DNA of 20,262 bases from Candidatus Cloacimonadota bacterium (GCA_021772705.1 JAJFLN010000200.1:1-20262); one strand, 5' to 3'. Shown: positions 1-9,486, counted from the first letter of the stretch. The notes: generated from the sequence alone by a model not told the origin. Numbers and translations: made by a program.

Positions 1-112
1 GGAGCTCACTCAGGTAGCTCAGGCGAGCACGGCCAGCCTCGACTGATGCGGGATCGAGGGCTGCCAGGCACAGCACGAAAGAAGCTGCGATGAGGAAGTT
101 TCGGCTAGTCAT
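1..112 (-). CDS. Secreted protein, N-terminal fragment (cut by window edge)
   Basis: Reading leftward from an ATG at 112, the first 37 codons begin MTSRNFLIAASFVLCLAALD and continue past a likely signal-peptidase site after ...ASVEA, into GRARLSYLSEL at the edge. A short basic start, a hydrophobic core and an A-x-A-like cleavage site are clear, so the product is exported. An AGGA lies 5 nt before the ATG. The mature start 'ARLSYLS' resembles the opening of FecR/DUF6600-type periplasmic proteins, but that is only an impression from a few residues. The gene is divergent from the small ORF at 308. Confidence 0.6.
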   Translation of the reverse strand, partial: MTSRNFLIAASFVLCLAALDPASVEAGRARLSYLSEL

Positions 113-307
113 CGAGATCCTGTCTTCTCCTAGGTCAGTGTGGAGGTTGTCACCAAACTACTGCAGAAATACGAGGCCACGCCAGGAAAGGTTCCCTGCC
201 CCGGCTTCGCCCGCAAGAAGGCGTTATCCATGACATCGGGCTCCGGAGGCGGAAAGTTACCTTTCAAATGAAGGGCGATTTCTCCCGATGGTGTAAGGGA
301 ACATCCC
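113..307. other. Divergent intergenic region
   Basis: This gap separates the secreted-protein gene (-) from the small ORF at 308 (+). A Shine-Dalgarno-like AAGGGA at 295-300 serves the 308 start. A TTGTCA at 147-152 could be a -35 element but has no convincing -10 partner. Short open frames exist (for example 140-271, GTG start) but have no recognisable features. I see no RNA gene or clear repeat. Confidence 0.4.
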
Positions 308-475
308 ATGATTTCAGCTCTCTTGCCGATCCTGGCACCCTGTTTCGACCTGTCCTGTCAGGTCCATGTTCCGGACTGTCTTTTCGGTCCGGGCTTCCTT
401 GATGCCTGGAAGACGATCGAAACCCCCTCGGAGTTCAATGAGATCCAGATCCAGCGCGGAGCCCGATGGCCATGA
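308..475 (+). CDS. Small ORF (55 aa), translationally coupled to the next gene
   Basis: This reading frame starts with ATG at 308, preceded by AAGGGA at a 7-nt spacing, and ends with TGA at 473-475. The stop overlaps the ATG at 472 of the following gene in an ATGA junction, the usual layout of coupled operon genes. The product starts MISALLPILAPCFDLSCQVH and holds three cysteines (C12, C17, C24); the second half (DAWKTIETPSEFNEIQIQRG) looks like normal coding sequence, with mostly G or C at third codon positions. I recognise no family and no signal peptide or full membrane segment. It may be a leader ORF or a small partner of the downstream protein. The existence of the product is inferred from the RBS, codon use and junction only. 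Confidence 0.45.
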   Translation: MISALLPILAPCFDLSCQVHVPDCLFGPGFLDAWKTIETPSEFNEIQIQRGARWP

Positions 476-2655
476 TCGGCCAGAGAGAACGAACCAGGGA
501 GCTGATCCGGAGACTCGGTCCTGGACCGGAGGCCTTCTCGGCCTACGATCTGGTCAGTCTGCCTCCTCCCGGCGAGCCGGCTCCGCAGCCGGAACCGCAG
601 CCGGAACCGCAGGTCCAGCAGCCGAGACAGACCGATCGCGTCGAAGACTGCCCGGCCCCCGAAAGGCCCGTGAAGCAGGATAGAGAGCGCTTCGGATACC
701 CCTGGGTGACCTGGATGATTCTCTCATTCCTGATTGCAGCCGTTGGCTGTGGCAGCGAGCAGGTGCAGGGATTCCGGGCGCCAGACACAGCGGGGAGACT
801 CACGGGACGGGTCTTCGACCTCTCCTCGGGCCGGGAGATCGCCGGCGCATTCGTCAGTCTCGAGACCGGTCGCGATTCTGTTCAAACCCTGAGTTCACAG
901 GAGGGCCTGTACCGCTTCAACACCATCGATTCCGGGAGCTACCGTCTCAGCGTCGATGCCGGCGGTTTCCAGCCCGATATCCAGCATCTGGACTTGAAGG
1001 CGAAAGTCCACCTGACCCAGGACGTGGGTCTCAGACCTGCCTCGAGCCGAGGAGACCTGACAGGTACCGTGGTGGATGCTGTGACCGGTGTCCGCCTCGG
1101 CAGTGCTGTTCTCTCAATACCGGGCAAGGGCATCACCACGTTCACCGATGTGGGTGGCCGCTTCTCCGCCACGGGCATCGACTCCGGCGAACTGACCGTC
1201 ACAGTCCAGGCCATCGGCCACGCTCCCTTCTCGGCCCGGGTGGCCATACCTGCTGGCGGGGTGGCTATCGAGACCTTCCGGCTGGCACCGAACGCTGGCT
1301 CCATCGCCGGTCTCGTCGTTTCCACTCGCCCAGGGGCCGCCGATGTTCCCCTGCCGGGGGTTCAGATCCGTCTGCTGGAGCCATCGAATCGGCGAGTGTC
1401 GGGAGTCTCCGTGTCGCGTCAGACCCAGAGCACGGCGGCCGTGAGCCTCTCGCCCACCGGTGTGGTGACCAGCACCGGAGCCGATGGGCGTTACGAGTTG
1501 CCCGTGGTGAGCGAAGGGATATCGGGTCTGACCCTGGCCGCCGGGAGCCACGACGTCCTGGAGGCCACCACGACGGTGATCACAGGACGGCGAACCCAGC
1601 TGGATCTGAGGATGCGATTCAACCGGGCCACGGTTCTGGGACGGGTGCTCGATCTGACCGGCACTCCCTTGTCGGGCGTCCTTGTGAGTGTTCCCGAACA
1701 GGGCCTGATCACCGTCAGCGATGCGGCAGGGCGGTACGCCTTTCCGAGCTTGGTGATCGTGAAGGACTTCCCTCGAGTGGTGACCATCCAGGGCGTGGCT
1801 GTCCTGCTGCCGCAGCGGACGATCGCTGTGGGAGCCCTGGGAGCCGGATTCGAGACCGGTTCGGCTCAGGTGGTTCTGTTTCCGGGAGGCACGGCTAACC
1901 TGGATTTCGTCCTCCGCCGGGCCACAGGCAGTCTCTCGGGCCAGGTGCTGCGTCTGAGCGATCGGGCACCGGTCTCGGGCAGCGTGGTGTCCCTGCCCCA
2001 GCTGGGCCTGACGACCCCCGCCGCCAGTGATGGCAGTTTCTCCTTTGCCGGTCTGCCCTCGGCGTTCCTGACGGTCCGGGTCAACTCCGTCGGTTTCAAC
2101 GAGGCCACCACCTTCGCAAGCATCTTGCCGAACCAGAACACATTCACCGAGATCCTGCTGAACTCGCCCAGCTCCATCGTGGGAACGGTCCGGCGGTTCT
2201 CCACGGGAGCGCCCGTCGTGGGGGCCCGGGTCACCTTGCCGGAGCTAGCCCGGCAGACGATCACTGACACGACGGGCTTCTACGGGTTTGCCGGTCTTCA
2301 GTCCGGGATCCTGCGCCTCGATGTCACCGCCACGGGACTCACGTCCTTCACTACCACCGTCACCGTGGCGGAGGGAGCTACGGCGACTCAGGACGTGACC
2401 CTGGTCAATCCGGGAAACCTGACAGGTACGGTCCGGAGTCAGGCCACGGGCGGACCGGTGGTGGGCGCCACGGTCAGCTTGCCGGATCGGAGTCTCCAGA
2501 CGACCACCAACGGTGCGGGTAGTTACCAGTTCCTGGACCTGATACCCGGGGGTCTCCGGATTGACGTCACTTCCGCTGGCAGTGTGCCCTTCACGACGAC
2601 GGTCACCATCGTGGAAGGCCAGACCTCGACGGTGAACGTGACCCTGAGCCCCTAA
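472..2655 (+). CDS. Membrane-anchored protein with seven carboxypeptidase-regulatory-like repeats
   Basis: The 727-residue product has three parts. Residues 1-80 are hydrophilic, with a charged start and a Pro/Gln/Glu-rich linker. Residues about 81-97 are hydrophobic (WMILSFLIAAVGCGS). The rest is seven repeats of about 80-100 residues resembling CarboxypepD_reg-like folds, each opening with a G-x-L/V-x-G-x-V motif followed by a segment such as 'PVVGARVTLPE'. Repeats 6 and 7 are most alike, and the protein stops right after repeat 7 with no barrel, enzyme or C-terminal anchor. In this family such beta-sandwiches usually act as adhesive or scaffold modules outside the membrane. I chose ATG 472 because it overlaps the previous stop; ATG 466 adds two residues. 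A start near 706-715 would instead give a lipoprotein with lipobox AAVGC, so topology (bitopic or lipoprotein) is open. Confidence 0.85.
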   Translation: MIGQRERTRELIRRLGPGPEAFSAYDLVSLPPPGEPAPQPEPQPEPQVQQPRQTDRVEDCPAPERPVKQDRERFGYPWVTWMILSFLIAAVGCGSEQVQGFRAPDTAGRLTGRVFDLSSGREIAGAFVSLETGRDSVQTLSSQEGLYRFNTIDSGSYRLSVDAGGFQPDIQHLDLKAKVHLTQDVGLRPASSRGDLTGTVVDAVTGVRLGSAVLSIPGKGITTFTDVGGRFSATGIDSGELTVTVQAIGHAPFSARVAIPAGGVAIETFRLAPNAGSIAGLVVSTRPGAADVPLPGVQIRLLEPSNRRVSGVSVSRQTQSTAAVSLSPTGVVTSTGADGRYELPVVSEGISGLTLAAGSHDVLEATTTVITGRRTQLDLRMRFNRATVLGRVLDLTGTPLSGVLVSVPEQGLITVSDAAGRYAFPSLVIVKDFPRVVTIQGVAVLLPQRTIAVGALGAGFETGSAQVVLFPGGTANLDFVLRRATGSLSGQVLRLSDRAPVSGSVVSLPQLGLTTPAASDGSFSFAGLPSAFLTVRVNSVGFNEATTFASILPNQNTFTEILLNSPSSIVGTVRRFSTGAPVVGARVTLPELARQTITDTTGFYGFAGLQSGILRLDVTATGLTSFTTTVTVAEGATATQDVTLVNPGNLTGTVRSQATGGPVVGATVSLPDRSLQTTTNGAGSYQFLDLIPGGLRIDVTSAGSVPFTTTVTIVEGQTSTVNVTLSP
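583..612 (+). repeat. 12-nt tandem repeat inside the Pro-rich linker
   Basis: The unit ccgcagccggaa is repeated two and a half times without error, encoding P-Q-P-E units in the linker before the membrane segment. It is an in-frame, length-variable microsatellite-like tract. Confidence 0.85.
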
Positions 2656-2704
2656 GGCCCGGATGGACACCCCGAGGGCTGGCTAACTTCCGTCCGGAAA
2701 CTTG

Positions 2705-5700
2705 CTACTTGCCCTTCAGGAGGTTCTTCAACTTCCCGAACATGCCTCCCCCGGCGTCGTCGGGTTCATCGTCATCGCCCAGACTCTCCTGAACTGACGG
2801 GACCGCCGGTTGCCGAAGAGTCTCGATCTCGCGCTCGATGTCTTGATCCGAGAGTTCCGTGGCCTTCTTCAGAGCGGCCTTGATCTTGTCGGTGAACTCG
2901 TTCGTCGGCAGCTCCATGCTCTGCTCGCGCTGAACCAGGGACAGAAGAATGCTGCGTGACCCCGATTCGCAGAGGTTTCTGGCGACCCGGATGAGGATCG
3001 TCTTGTCCGCCGTCTTTCCCAGCAGATCCAGCTGCCGCTCCAGTGCCCGTTCGCCCCTGAGTTGCAGGAAGAACTTGAGTCCCCGATCGGCGGTGTCCTG
3101 CTTCTTCGCATCGGTCATGTTGTAGAGATAGTCGGCCAGATCGTCTTCCGACAGTTTCCTGAGGGTCGAGAAGGCCACGGCTGCCACGTCGGGATCCTCG
3201 TCGAGGATCGCCGGTGTCAGGATCGGGAAGACCGAATCGTCCTTCAGCTCCGCCAGTGCCGCGATGGCGACGGAGCGAATCCGTGGGTCTTTTCTGTTCA
3301 CGAACTCCATCAGAGAGCTGGCGGATCGCTTGTCGCCCAGCTCGCCCAGAGCCAGAAGTATCGAAGCCAAGACCCAGTCGTCGGCCTCCTCCTTGAGCTT
3401 CTTCTGAAGGATGGGAATGGACTTCTTCTCACCGTGGGTCACGACCTTCTTGATGGCGGCGACCCGGATTCGTGGGTCCGGGCTCTGGAGATAGCCTGTG
3501 AACCTGCCGATGGAGAAGTCCTTCTCGCCTTGCTTTTTGAGCTCCACATGGGGAAGGAGGCCCATCTCCAGGTTGTCGTAGGCGTTCTTGGCGAAGAAGG
3601 CGACCCGGGAATCTCCGTCCGTGAAGGCTACCTTGCGAATCAGAGGCAGCAGCGACGTGTCCTTGGTTCGGGCCAGCTCCATCAGGGCCCGCTTTCGGAC
3701 CTCCGGGTCGGCGTGAGAAAGATCATCGATGAAGTGCTGCCGTTCCTCCTGATCGAGGACGCCCGATTCCCGCAGGTCCGCCGCTGAAATGTCCGCCAGG
3801 GCCTCTGCCGCCTTGGGCTGGTCAGAGGTGCTCGATCCCGGAATGGCGTAGAGGATCTTCCTGGCCAGCTCTGCTCGGGCGGTGTTGTCGTCACCGTCCA
3901 TCAGGGTCTCGATCAGGAGGCGATCAGCCGGAGTGGCGAACTTGGCCAGGGTTCCGGCCGCCTTTCTGGCCAGTCCCAGATCTTCCTCGACTTTGAAGTA
4001 GTCCAGGAGAAGGCTGAAGCTCTCGTCAAACTCCAGCTTGGTGAGGATGTAAATGCCGCCCTCCCGGATCTTCCCCTCCCTGGCCCTGAGCATCTTCCTG
4101 CAGGCGTTCAGCAGCTTGGCCTTAGGGAACAGGCGGAGGGCCCGTATGGCATTGTGCCTCACAGTCCTGCTGGTGGAGCGGACATGGGGCAGGACAGCGG
4201 CGAGGGCCCGATCCCCCTGGACGGCCTCTAGCCCTTCCCGGGCTACTTGCTTGATAATCAGCTTGGGGTGATCCAGGTAGCGGAGGAGGATGTCCGTGGA
4301 GCCCAGCAGTCCGGCGAGGATCAGCAGCAGCCTCAGTTGATCCAGGGACTGTTCCTTCGTCAGGAGCGCCCGGATACCTCGGATCACGGGCCGGCGTTCC
4401 GCCTCCAGAGCGAGCCTCAACACCATGGAGATGGCACTGTCGTCGGAGTCGGCGTCTGACAGTATCCTGTGAACCGTTGTGGCCAGGTTCAGATCCTGGC
4501 CGCCCAGGGAGGCATCGATGGAGGCGCTGTCTCCCAGGTTCTTCTTCTCCTGCCGGAGCAGGATGGCGACGATGGCTTGCCGGGCCCGGGTCCGCTCCTC
4601 CGTACTCTCGGCGCGGATCGACGGTGCCAGAGGTTCGACGGCTCCGATTTCACCGATATCGGCCAGCAGCCGGATCGCATCCAGGCGGGTAGAGGCGTCG
4701 CCGCTCTTGAGGTCGAATATGAGCTTCTCCACCTCCAGAGAGGATCGCATCCGACCCGCCTCCGCCGGCTCGAATTCGCTGGCCAGGACCTGGTCGATGT
4801 TACTGATCTGGGCCGAGTGACGGGCGATGATGTCCCTGGCGGCGGCTGATTGGGACGACAGGGGGGCCAGGGTACTCAGCGCCTTGGCCCGGACCTTCTG
4901 GGAGGAGTCATCCAGCAGCGGTTCGAGTCGGTCAATCAGGTCTTCCCTTTCCAGCCGGGTCACGCAGTAGCAGGCCGTGAGCTTCATCAGCTCGTCTCCC
5001 TGCAGCATCCTGTCGAGCTCGGCGGCGGCGTCGACCTCCGGATCGTCCTTCAGGGCCACCAGGGCGTTTCCCCGGGCTCGGTTGCTCGTGTCGGACAGGC
5101 AAGCTCGCAGTTTGGGGTAGAGAGACTCGATCTTCATGTCTCCCAGCGCCTCGATGGCGTTGGCTCGCAACCGGGGGTCCTCGCTGAGCAGAAACGGGAT
5201 GAGCTCCCCCATGGAGGCCATACCGCCGAGGCGACCGATGGCCGTCACCAGAGTGGCCTTCACATAACCGTCTGTTTCTCGATCCATACGGTTGGACAGG
5301 AGTTGCAGGTACTCGGCCCGGTTGTCCCTCAAGATCTGGTGGATCGCTGAGAGGCGGACCCGGAAGTCCGTGTGCCCCAGGCGGCTCGGCAGGTCCTCCT
5401 CCATTGTCATGGCCTGGTCCAGGAGGGTGAAGTAGTCCAGGAGCTTGTCCTGATCAGTCTGCTCGACTCGTTTGCCTGACAGAGCGGCTGCGGCGGGTTC
5501 GCATCCTCGTTCAGCGAGCCGGCTCAGGGCGTGGAATGCCTTCTGCCGAAGGGGGCCGGCGGGATCATCGAGAAAACGCGTCAGTCTGGGAACACTGACT
5601 TGCGGGTCGAAGGTGAGGCAGGCGAAGAGAGCTGAATCCCGCATCCGGACCTCCGTGCTGTCCAGCATCTCGTCCAGGACCTCGAGGACGGGGCCACGGC

Positions 5701-6304
5701 CATAGTTTCGCAGGGCCTTCACGGCGTTTCCCCGGACCCGGTGGTCCGTATCCTGGAGAAGCCTGATAATCGGCTTGTAGATCGTGCTGTGTCCGATGTA
5801 CTCGAGGGCCTCCACAGCGTTGGCCCGGATCCGGAAGTCAGCATCCTCCGTGGCGGCGGCCAGGATGGGGATCTCGCTGCGACTGCCGAGCATTCCCACG
5901 GTCAGGAGGAGCTTGGACCTGACGAAGGGGTCCTCCTCCTTTGGCAGGTGGTTCAGAACGGTCTCCAGGCCTTCCTTGAAGCCATGGAGGGCAACCACCT
6001 GCAGGGCCTTCAGCTTCACATCCCGATCGCCCGTGGCCAGGATCCCCGATAGCTTTTCCATGAGTTCCGTCTTCCCGCGGGGAGCCGGAGTATCCGCCTC
6101 TTCCCGGGTGAGCCGGCGGGACAGGTGATCCAGCCCCTTCTGGGCGTAGTACCGGACCTGGGCGCTGTTATCATCGCCGGCGAGCTTCTTCAGCAGCTGG
6201 GCTGCCTGGAGTCCGCCGGCCTTGACGAGAGTGCGAACCGCCTCGAGCCGGGTCTCTTCCTGCGGGCTCTCGAGTACCGCGAGGATCTCCTGCTTGTCGA
6301 TCAT
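2705..6304 (-). CDS. Giant HEAT-repeat protein (1199 aa)
   Basis: Nearly the whole product is helical HEAT repeats of the PBS-lyase/HEAT_2 type. Typical units are 'DFRIRANAVEALEYIG', 'DHRVRGNAVKALRNYG', 'DPRLRANAIEALGDMK' and 'DPRIRSVAIAALAEL', spaced about 30-40 residues. No catalytic domain, signal peptide or membrane segment is visible, so it should be a cytoplasmic solenoid scaffold for protein partners. The C-terminus is odd: an acidic stretch (DDDEPDDAGGG) is followed by a short basic amphipathic tail, MFGKLKNLLKGK, which could touch membrane or a partner. The open frame extends upstream to 6553, but the extension is low-complexity, overlaps the divergent kinase gene and has no repeats, so I start at the ATG of MIDKQEILAVLE (6304). 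The gene is divergent from the GAF kinase and convergent with the repeat-domain protein. Confidence 0.85.
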   Translation of the reverse strand: MIDKQEILAVLESPQEETRLEAVRTLVKAGGLQAAQLLKKLAGDDNSAQVRYYAQKGLDHLSRRLTREEADTPAPRGKTELMEKLSGILATGDRDVKLKALQVVALHGFKEGLETVLNHLPKEEDPFVRSKLLLTVGMLGSRSEIPILAAATEDADFRIRANAVEALEYIGHSTIYKPIIRLLQDTDHRVRGNAVKALRNYGRGPVLEVLDEMLDSTEVRMRDSALFACLTFDPQVSVPRLTRFLDDPAGPLRQKAFHALSRLAERGCEPAAAALSGKRVEQTDQDKLLDYFTLLDQAMTMEEDLPSRLGHTDFRVRLSAIHQILRDNRAEYLQLLSNRMDRETDGYVKATLVTAIGRLGGMASMGELIPFLLSEDPRLRANAIEALGDMKIESLYPKLRACLSDTSNRARGNALVALKDDPEVDAAAELDRMLQGDELMKLTACYCVTRLEREDLIDRLEPLLDDSSQKVRAKALSTLAPLSSQSAAARDIIARHSAQISNIDQVLASEFEPAEAGRMRSSLEVEKLIFDLKSGDASTRLDAIRLLADIGEIGAVEPLAPSIRAESTEERTRARQAIVAILLRQEKKNLGDSASIDASLGGQDLNLATTVHRILSDADSDDSAISMVLRLALEAERRPVIRGIRALLTKEQSLDQLRLLLILAGLLGSTDILLRYLDHPKLIIKQVAREGLEAVQGDRALAAVLPHVRSTSRTVRHNAIRALRLFPKAKLLNACRKMLRAREGKIREGGIYILTKLEFDESFSLLLDYFKVEEDLGLARKAAGTLAKFATPADRLLIETLMDGDDNTARAELARKILYAIPGSSTSDQPKAAEALADISAADLRESGVLDQEERQHFIDDLSHADPEVRKRALMELARTKDTSLLPLIRKVAFTDGDSRVAFFAKNAYDNLEMGLLPHVELKKQGEKDFSIGRFTGYLQSPDPRIRVAAIKKVVTHGEKKSIPILQKKLKEEADDWVLASILLALGELGDKRSASSLMEFVNRKDPRIRSVAIAALAELKDDSVFPILTPAILDEDPDVAAVAFSTLRKLSEDDLADYLYNMTDAKKQDTADRGLKFFLQLRGERALERQLDLLGKTADKTILIRVARNLCESGSRSILLSLVQREQSMELPTNEFTDKIKAALKKATELSDQDIEREIETLRQPAVPSVQESLGDDDEPDDAGGGMFGKLKNLLKGK

Positions 6305-6449
6305 GTGGCGGGCTGGAGCGGCAGGTCCCGGGAGATGACTTTCTCCGGCGGACTTGCCGCTACAAGGATAGCATCCGGGCGCGTTTCGAGCCCGGAGAAC
6401 CCGACATACCGACCCTCTCGTGATAACATGATTCCCAGAAGAGGTTTCC

Positions 6450-8246
6450 GTGGAGAGCGTGAGCACAGAACAGAATTCGACCGGCCTAAGTGAGTTCGAA
6501 GACGGCGACGACAGCCGCCTGCTTTCGGTACTCTTGACCGTAGCGCGGGACATGAACTCCGAGAAGGACGTGGACCGTCTTCTCGACTACATGCCCGGCG
6601 TGGTCGCCGAAATGGCGGACGCCGAGCGATGTACGATCTTCCTGACCGACAAGGAACAGGGAGAGCTCTGGTCCCGGGTCGCTACGGGGCAACCAGAGGA
6701 GATCCGGATCAAGCTCGGTCAAGGCATCGCCGGTCATGTGGCCAGCACCGGAGAGACGCTGAATATCGATGACGTCTACTCCGATTCCCGGTTCAGCCCC
6801 GACGTGGATCGATCCACGGGTTTCAAGACCCGGAACCTGCTCTGCGCGCCACTTCGAAACCTGCAAGGCGATGTCCTGGGCGTCTTCCAGCTTCTGAACA
6901 AGAAGTCCGGAAGTTTCACCCGGCGGGACGAGGAGTTCTTGAGCCTCTTTGGTTCCCACGCCGCCGTGGCCATCGAGGGCGCCCGCCTGAATCGGGAGAA
7001 TCGCACGGCCATCTCGGAGTTGACCGTGGCCCAGGATAAGCTGACCCGCCAGATGTCCCTCATCGAGGCGCTCTATTCCATCGAGCAGGAGATCAACAAG
7101 TCGGGAGACTTCGCCAGCATCCTCTCCTCTGTCATCGATATGAGCGCCGAGGCCCTCGGCGCCGAGGCCGGTTCGATCCTCCTCACCAATGAAGGGGAGG
7201 AGGGGCGCCTCTATTTCCACTACAGTTCGGGAGAGAAGTCAGAGGACCTCCGGGAGCTCTCCATCTCCAGCGAGGAGGGGTTCGCTGGCTGGGTCATGGC
7301 CAACCGGAAGCCTCTCATGAGTAACTCGCCCCGGGAGGATGAGCGGTTCCATTCCGCTGTAACCGAGGACTTGCAGTTCGACGTCCGAAATCTGCTGGCC
7401 GCCCCTTTGATGTCGGGTGGGGAGCTCCTCGGCGTCCTGGAGATCCTGAACCGGACCGAGGGCGACTTCGACGACCAGGACCTGGTGACTCTGGAGTTCA
7501 TCGCCAGCCAGATCTCTGGCACCTTGAACAGGAAGCTTCTAGCCGAGGAGAGTCAAAAGGCCCAACGGCTGGCTTCAGTAGGGAACATGGCCAGCCGGGT
7601 GATCCACGATTTCAAGAATCCCATGACCGTTATCAAGGGCATCACCCAGCTGTTTCAGGAGGATGACCTGGCCCCGGAGAAGCGGGACAAGTACTGCCGT
7701 ATGATGCTCGGCGAGATCGACCGTTGCGTCGAGATGACCCAGGAGATCCTGGACTTCGCCAGGGGGGATTCGACTTACCGCCTCTGTGTGGTCCGCCTCG
7801 ATGAGATGCTCGACGAGGTCATCATGCTGCTGGAGCGGGACTGCGTCACCCAGGGAATTCCGATGAAAGTCGATATCCCGAAGGACCTTCCCGTCAACGC
7901 CGATCCTCAACGGCTCAAGCGGGTGTTCTTCAACCTGTGCCGGAACTCGCTGGAGGCGATGAAGGACGGGGGCGAGTTCTCCTTGAGTGCCCGGAAGCTG
8001 GAGGACGGGGGTGTCGAGATCCGGGTCGCCGACAGGGGGCCTGGCATCTCTCAGGAGATCGCCGATCGGCTCTGGGAACCCTTCGCCACCTTCGGCAAGC
8101 CCAACGGCACGGGCCTGGGACTGGCCATCTGCAAGAGCGTCGTGGAAGGACATGGCGGGACAATCGCCCTGGACGAGAATCACAGCCCCGGGGCTTGCTT
8201 TGTGATCACATTTCCTTCTCCGGAGGGAAAACAGAGCCCGGCTTGA
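6450..8246 (+). CDS. Soluble GAF-GAF sensor histidine kinase
   Basis: This 598-residue two-component kinase has no membrane segment. GAF domain 1 covers about 25-175 and GAF domain 2 about 205-365, joined by a likely coiled-coil helix. The HisKA region follows with H-box HDFKNPMTVIKG (phospho-acceptor H386). The ATPase domain has the N-box FFNLCRNSLEAM (N499), G1 DRGPGIS and G2 GTGLGLAICKSVVEGHGG. All catalytic motifs are intact. The GAF ligands cannot be read from sequence. The start is GTG at 6450, with AAGAGG 6-7 nt upstream. No response regulator is adjacent; the two CheY-like receivers at 14550 and 14982 are possible in-trans partners, which is inference. The gene is divergent from the HEAT protein and converges on the thiolase with a 22-nt gap. 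Confidence 0.93.
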   Translation: MESVSTEQNSTGLSEFEDGDDSRLLSVLLTVARDMNSEKDVDRLLDYMPGVVAEMADAERCTIFLTDKEQGELWSRVATGQPEEIRIKLGQGIAGHVASTGETLNIDDVYSDSRFSPDVDRSTGFKTRNLLCAPLRNLQGDVLGVFQLLNKKSGSFTRRDEEFLSLFGSHAAVAIEGARLNRENRTAISELTVAQDKLTRQMSLIEALYSIEQEINKSGDFASILSSVIDMSAEALGAEAGSILLTNEGEEGRLYFHYSSGEKSEDLRELSISSEEGFAGWVMANRKPLMSNSPREDERFHSAVTEDLQFDVRNLLAAPLMSGGELLGVLEILNRTEGDFDDQDLVTLEFIASQISGTLNRKLLAEESQKAQRLASVGNMASRVIHDFKNPMTVIKGITQLFQEDDLAPEKRDKYCRMMLGEIDRCVEMTQEILDFARGDSTYRLCVVRLDEMLDEVIMLLERDCVTQGIPMKVDIPKDLPVNADPQRLKRVFFNLCRNSLEAMKDGGEFSLSARKLEDGGVEIRVADRGPGISQEIADRLWEPFATFGKPNGTGLGLAICKSVVEGHGGTIALDENHSPGACFVITFPSPEGKQSPA

Positions 8247-8268
8247 TCGACTTCGCCGGCAGCGGTGT

Positions 8269-9486
8269 TCAGAGCCGCTCGATCAGCATGGCGATGCCCT
8301 GGCCCACACCAATGCACATGGTGGCCAGGCCATAGCGCCCTCCCTCGCGACGGAGAGTGTAGAGCAGGGTCGTGAGTATCCGGGCTCCTGAGCAGCCCAG
8401 GGGGTGGCCCAAGGCGATGGCGCCGCCCCGGACGTTGAGCCGGTCCGGATCGATGGCCAGCTCTCGCTGCGCGGCCAGGACCGTGGCGGCGAAGGCTTCA
8501 TTGATCTCGACGTAGTCGATCGACTTCATATCGATCTTGCAGCGATTCAGGAGCTTGCGCACAGCTGGAACGGGACCCATGCCCATGAGACGGGGATCCA
8601 CGCCGGCGACGGCAGTGCCGACGATCCTGGCCAGTGGATCGAGGCCGAGCTCCCGGGCTCGCCCGGCGGAGGCGACCAGCAGGGCGGCCGCACCATCGTT
8701 GAGGGTGGAGCTGTTTCCCGCCGTTACGGTGCCATTCTGCCGGAACACGGTCCTCAGGGCCGAGAGCTTCTGGAGGGAGGTGTCCTTTCTAGGCCCCTCG
8801 TCGTGAGTCAGCCGCGCTGGCGGGCCCTTGGTGACGGGGATCTCGACGGCCATCATCTCGTCATCGAACAGGCTGTCCTCGGCGGCGGCGACGGCTCTCT
8901 GATGACTCTGGAGGGCGTAGGCGTCCTGATCCTCTCTGGATATCTGGAGTCGAGCGACCACGTTCTCCGCCGTCTCGCCCATGGCCTCCAGCGGAAACAG
9001 AGCTTCCAGGCGGGGGTTTGGAAACCGCCAGCCCAGACTCGTGTCATAGAGAGTCGCTGCTCCCATCGGAAAGGGCCTCGATGGCTTCGGCATTGCGTAG
9101 GGAGCTCGGGTCATGCTCTCCACTCCACCAGCGAGGATCAGGTCGCCTTCGCCGGACCGGATGGAACGGGCCGCGGTCCAGACCGCTTCCAGGCCGGAGC
9201 CGCAGAGCCTGTTGACCGTGACTCCCGGGACTTCCTGAGGCAGTCCGGCCAGTAGCAGGGCCATTCTGGCCACATTTCGATTGTCTTCGCCGGCCTGATT
9301 CGCACATCCCAGGATCACGTCGTCGATGGTCTCGACGGGCAGATCGGTTCGGGCCATGAGCTGGGCCAGGACGACTCCTGCCAGGTCGTCGGCTCGGACC
9401 TCCGCGAGGGCGCCTCGGAATCGGCCCACCGGGGTCCGAACGGCGTCACAGATGACCGGTTCCAGGTCCTCCAGTCTGGAGGTCAC
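8269..9486 (-). CDS. Thiolase (acetyl-CoA C-acyltransferase)
   Basis: This 405-residue enzyme is a full-length thiolase of the type that condenses or cleaves acyl-CoA and acetyl-CoA. The nucleophile is C95 in NRLCGSGLE, the catalytic His H361 lies in GGAIALGHPLGCSGAR, and the second Cys C391 lies in MCIGVGQG; NEAFAA is also present. Sequence alone does not decide between degradative (FadA-like) and biosynthetic (AtoB/PhaA-like) roles. The open frame runs on upstream to 10236 but that part is antisense shadow of the oxidoreductase. I start at GTG 9486, where the GTGA junction overlaps the TGA of the upstream gene. It is the last gene of a four-gene operon. Confidence 0.93.
   Translation of the reverse strand: MTSRLEDLEPVICDAVRTPVGRFRGALAEVRADDLAGVVLAQLMARTDLPVETIDDVILGCANQAGEDNRNVARMALLLAGLPQEVPGVTVNRLCGSGLEAVWTAARSIRSGEGDLILAGGVESMTRAPYAMPKPSRPFPMGAATLYDTSLGWRFPNPRLEALFPLEAMGETAENVVARLQISREDQDAYALQSHQRAVAAAEDSLFDDEMMAVEIPVTKGPPARLTHDEGPRKDTSLQKLSALRTVFRQNGTVTAGNSSTLNDGAAALLVASAGRARELGLDPLARIVGTAVAGVDPRLMGMGPVPAVRKLLNRCKIDMKSIDYVEINEAFAATVLAAQRELAIDPDRLNVRGGAIALGHPLGCSGARILTTLLYTLRREGGRYGLATMCIGVGQGIAMLIERL

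Noticed and set aside
140..271. 43-codon GTG-start ORF in the divergent region
   Set aside because: Weak RBS, no recognisable features; kept only as a note in the intergenic entry.
366..683. Arg/Ser-rich ORF overlapping the repeat-protein start
   Set aside because: Composition is that of an out-of-frame shadow; the 308 and 472 frames have RBS, coupling and domain support.
6305..6553. Upstream extension of the giant HEAT protein
   Set aside because: There are no repeats in it and it overlaps the start of the divergent kinase gene.
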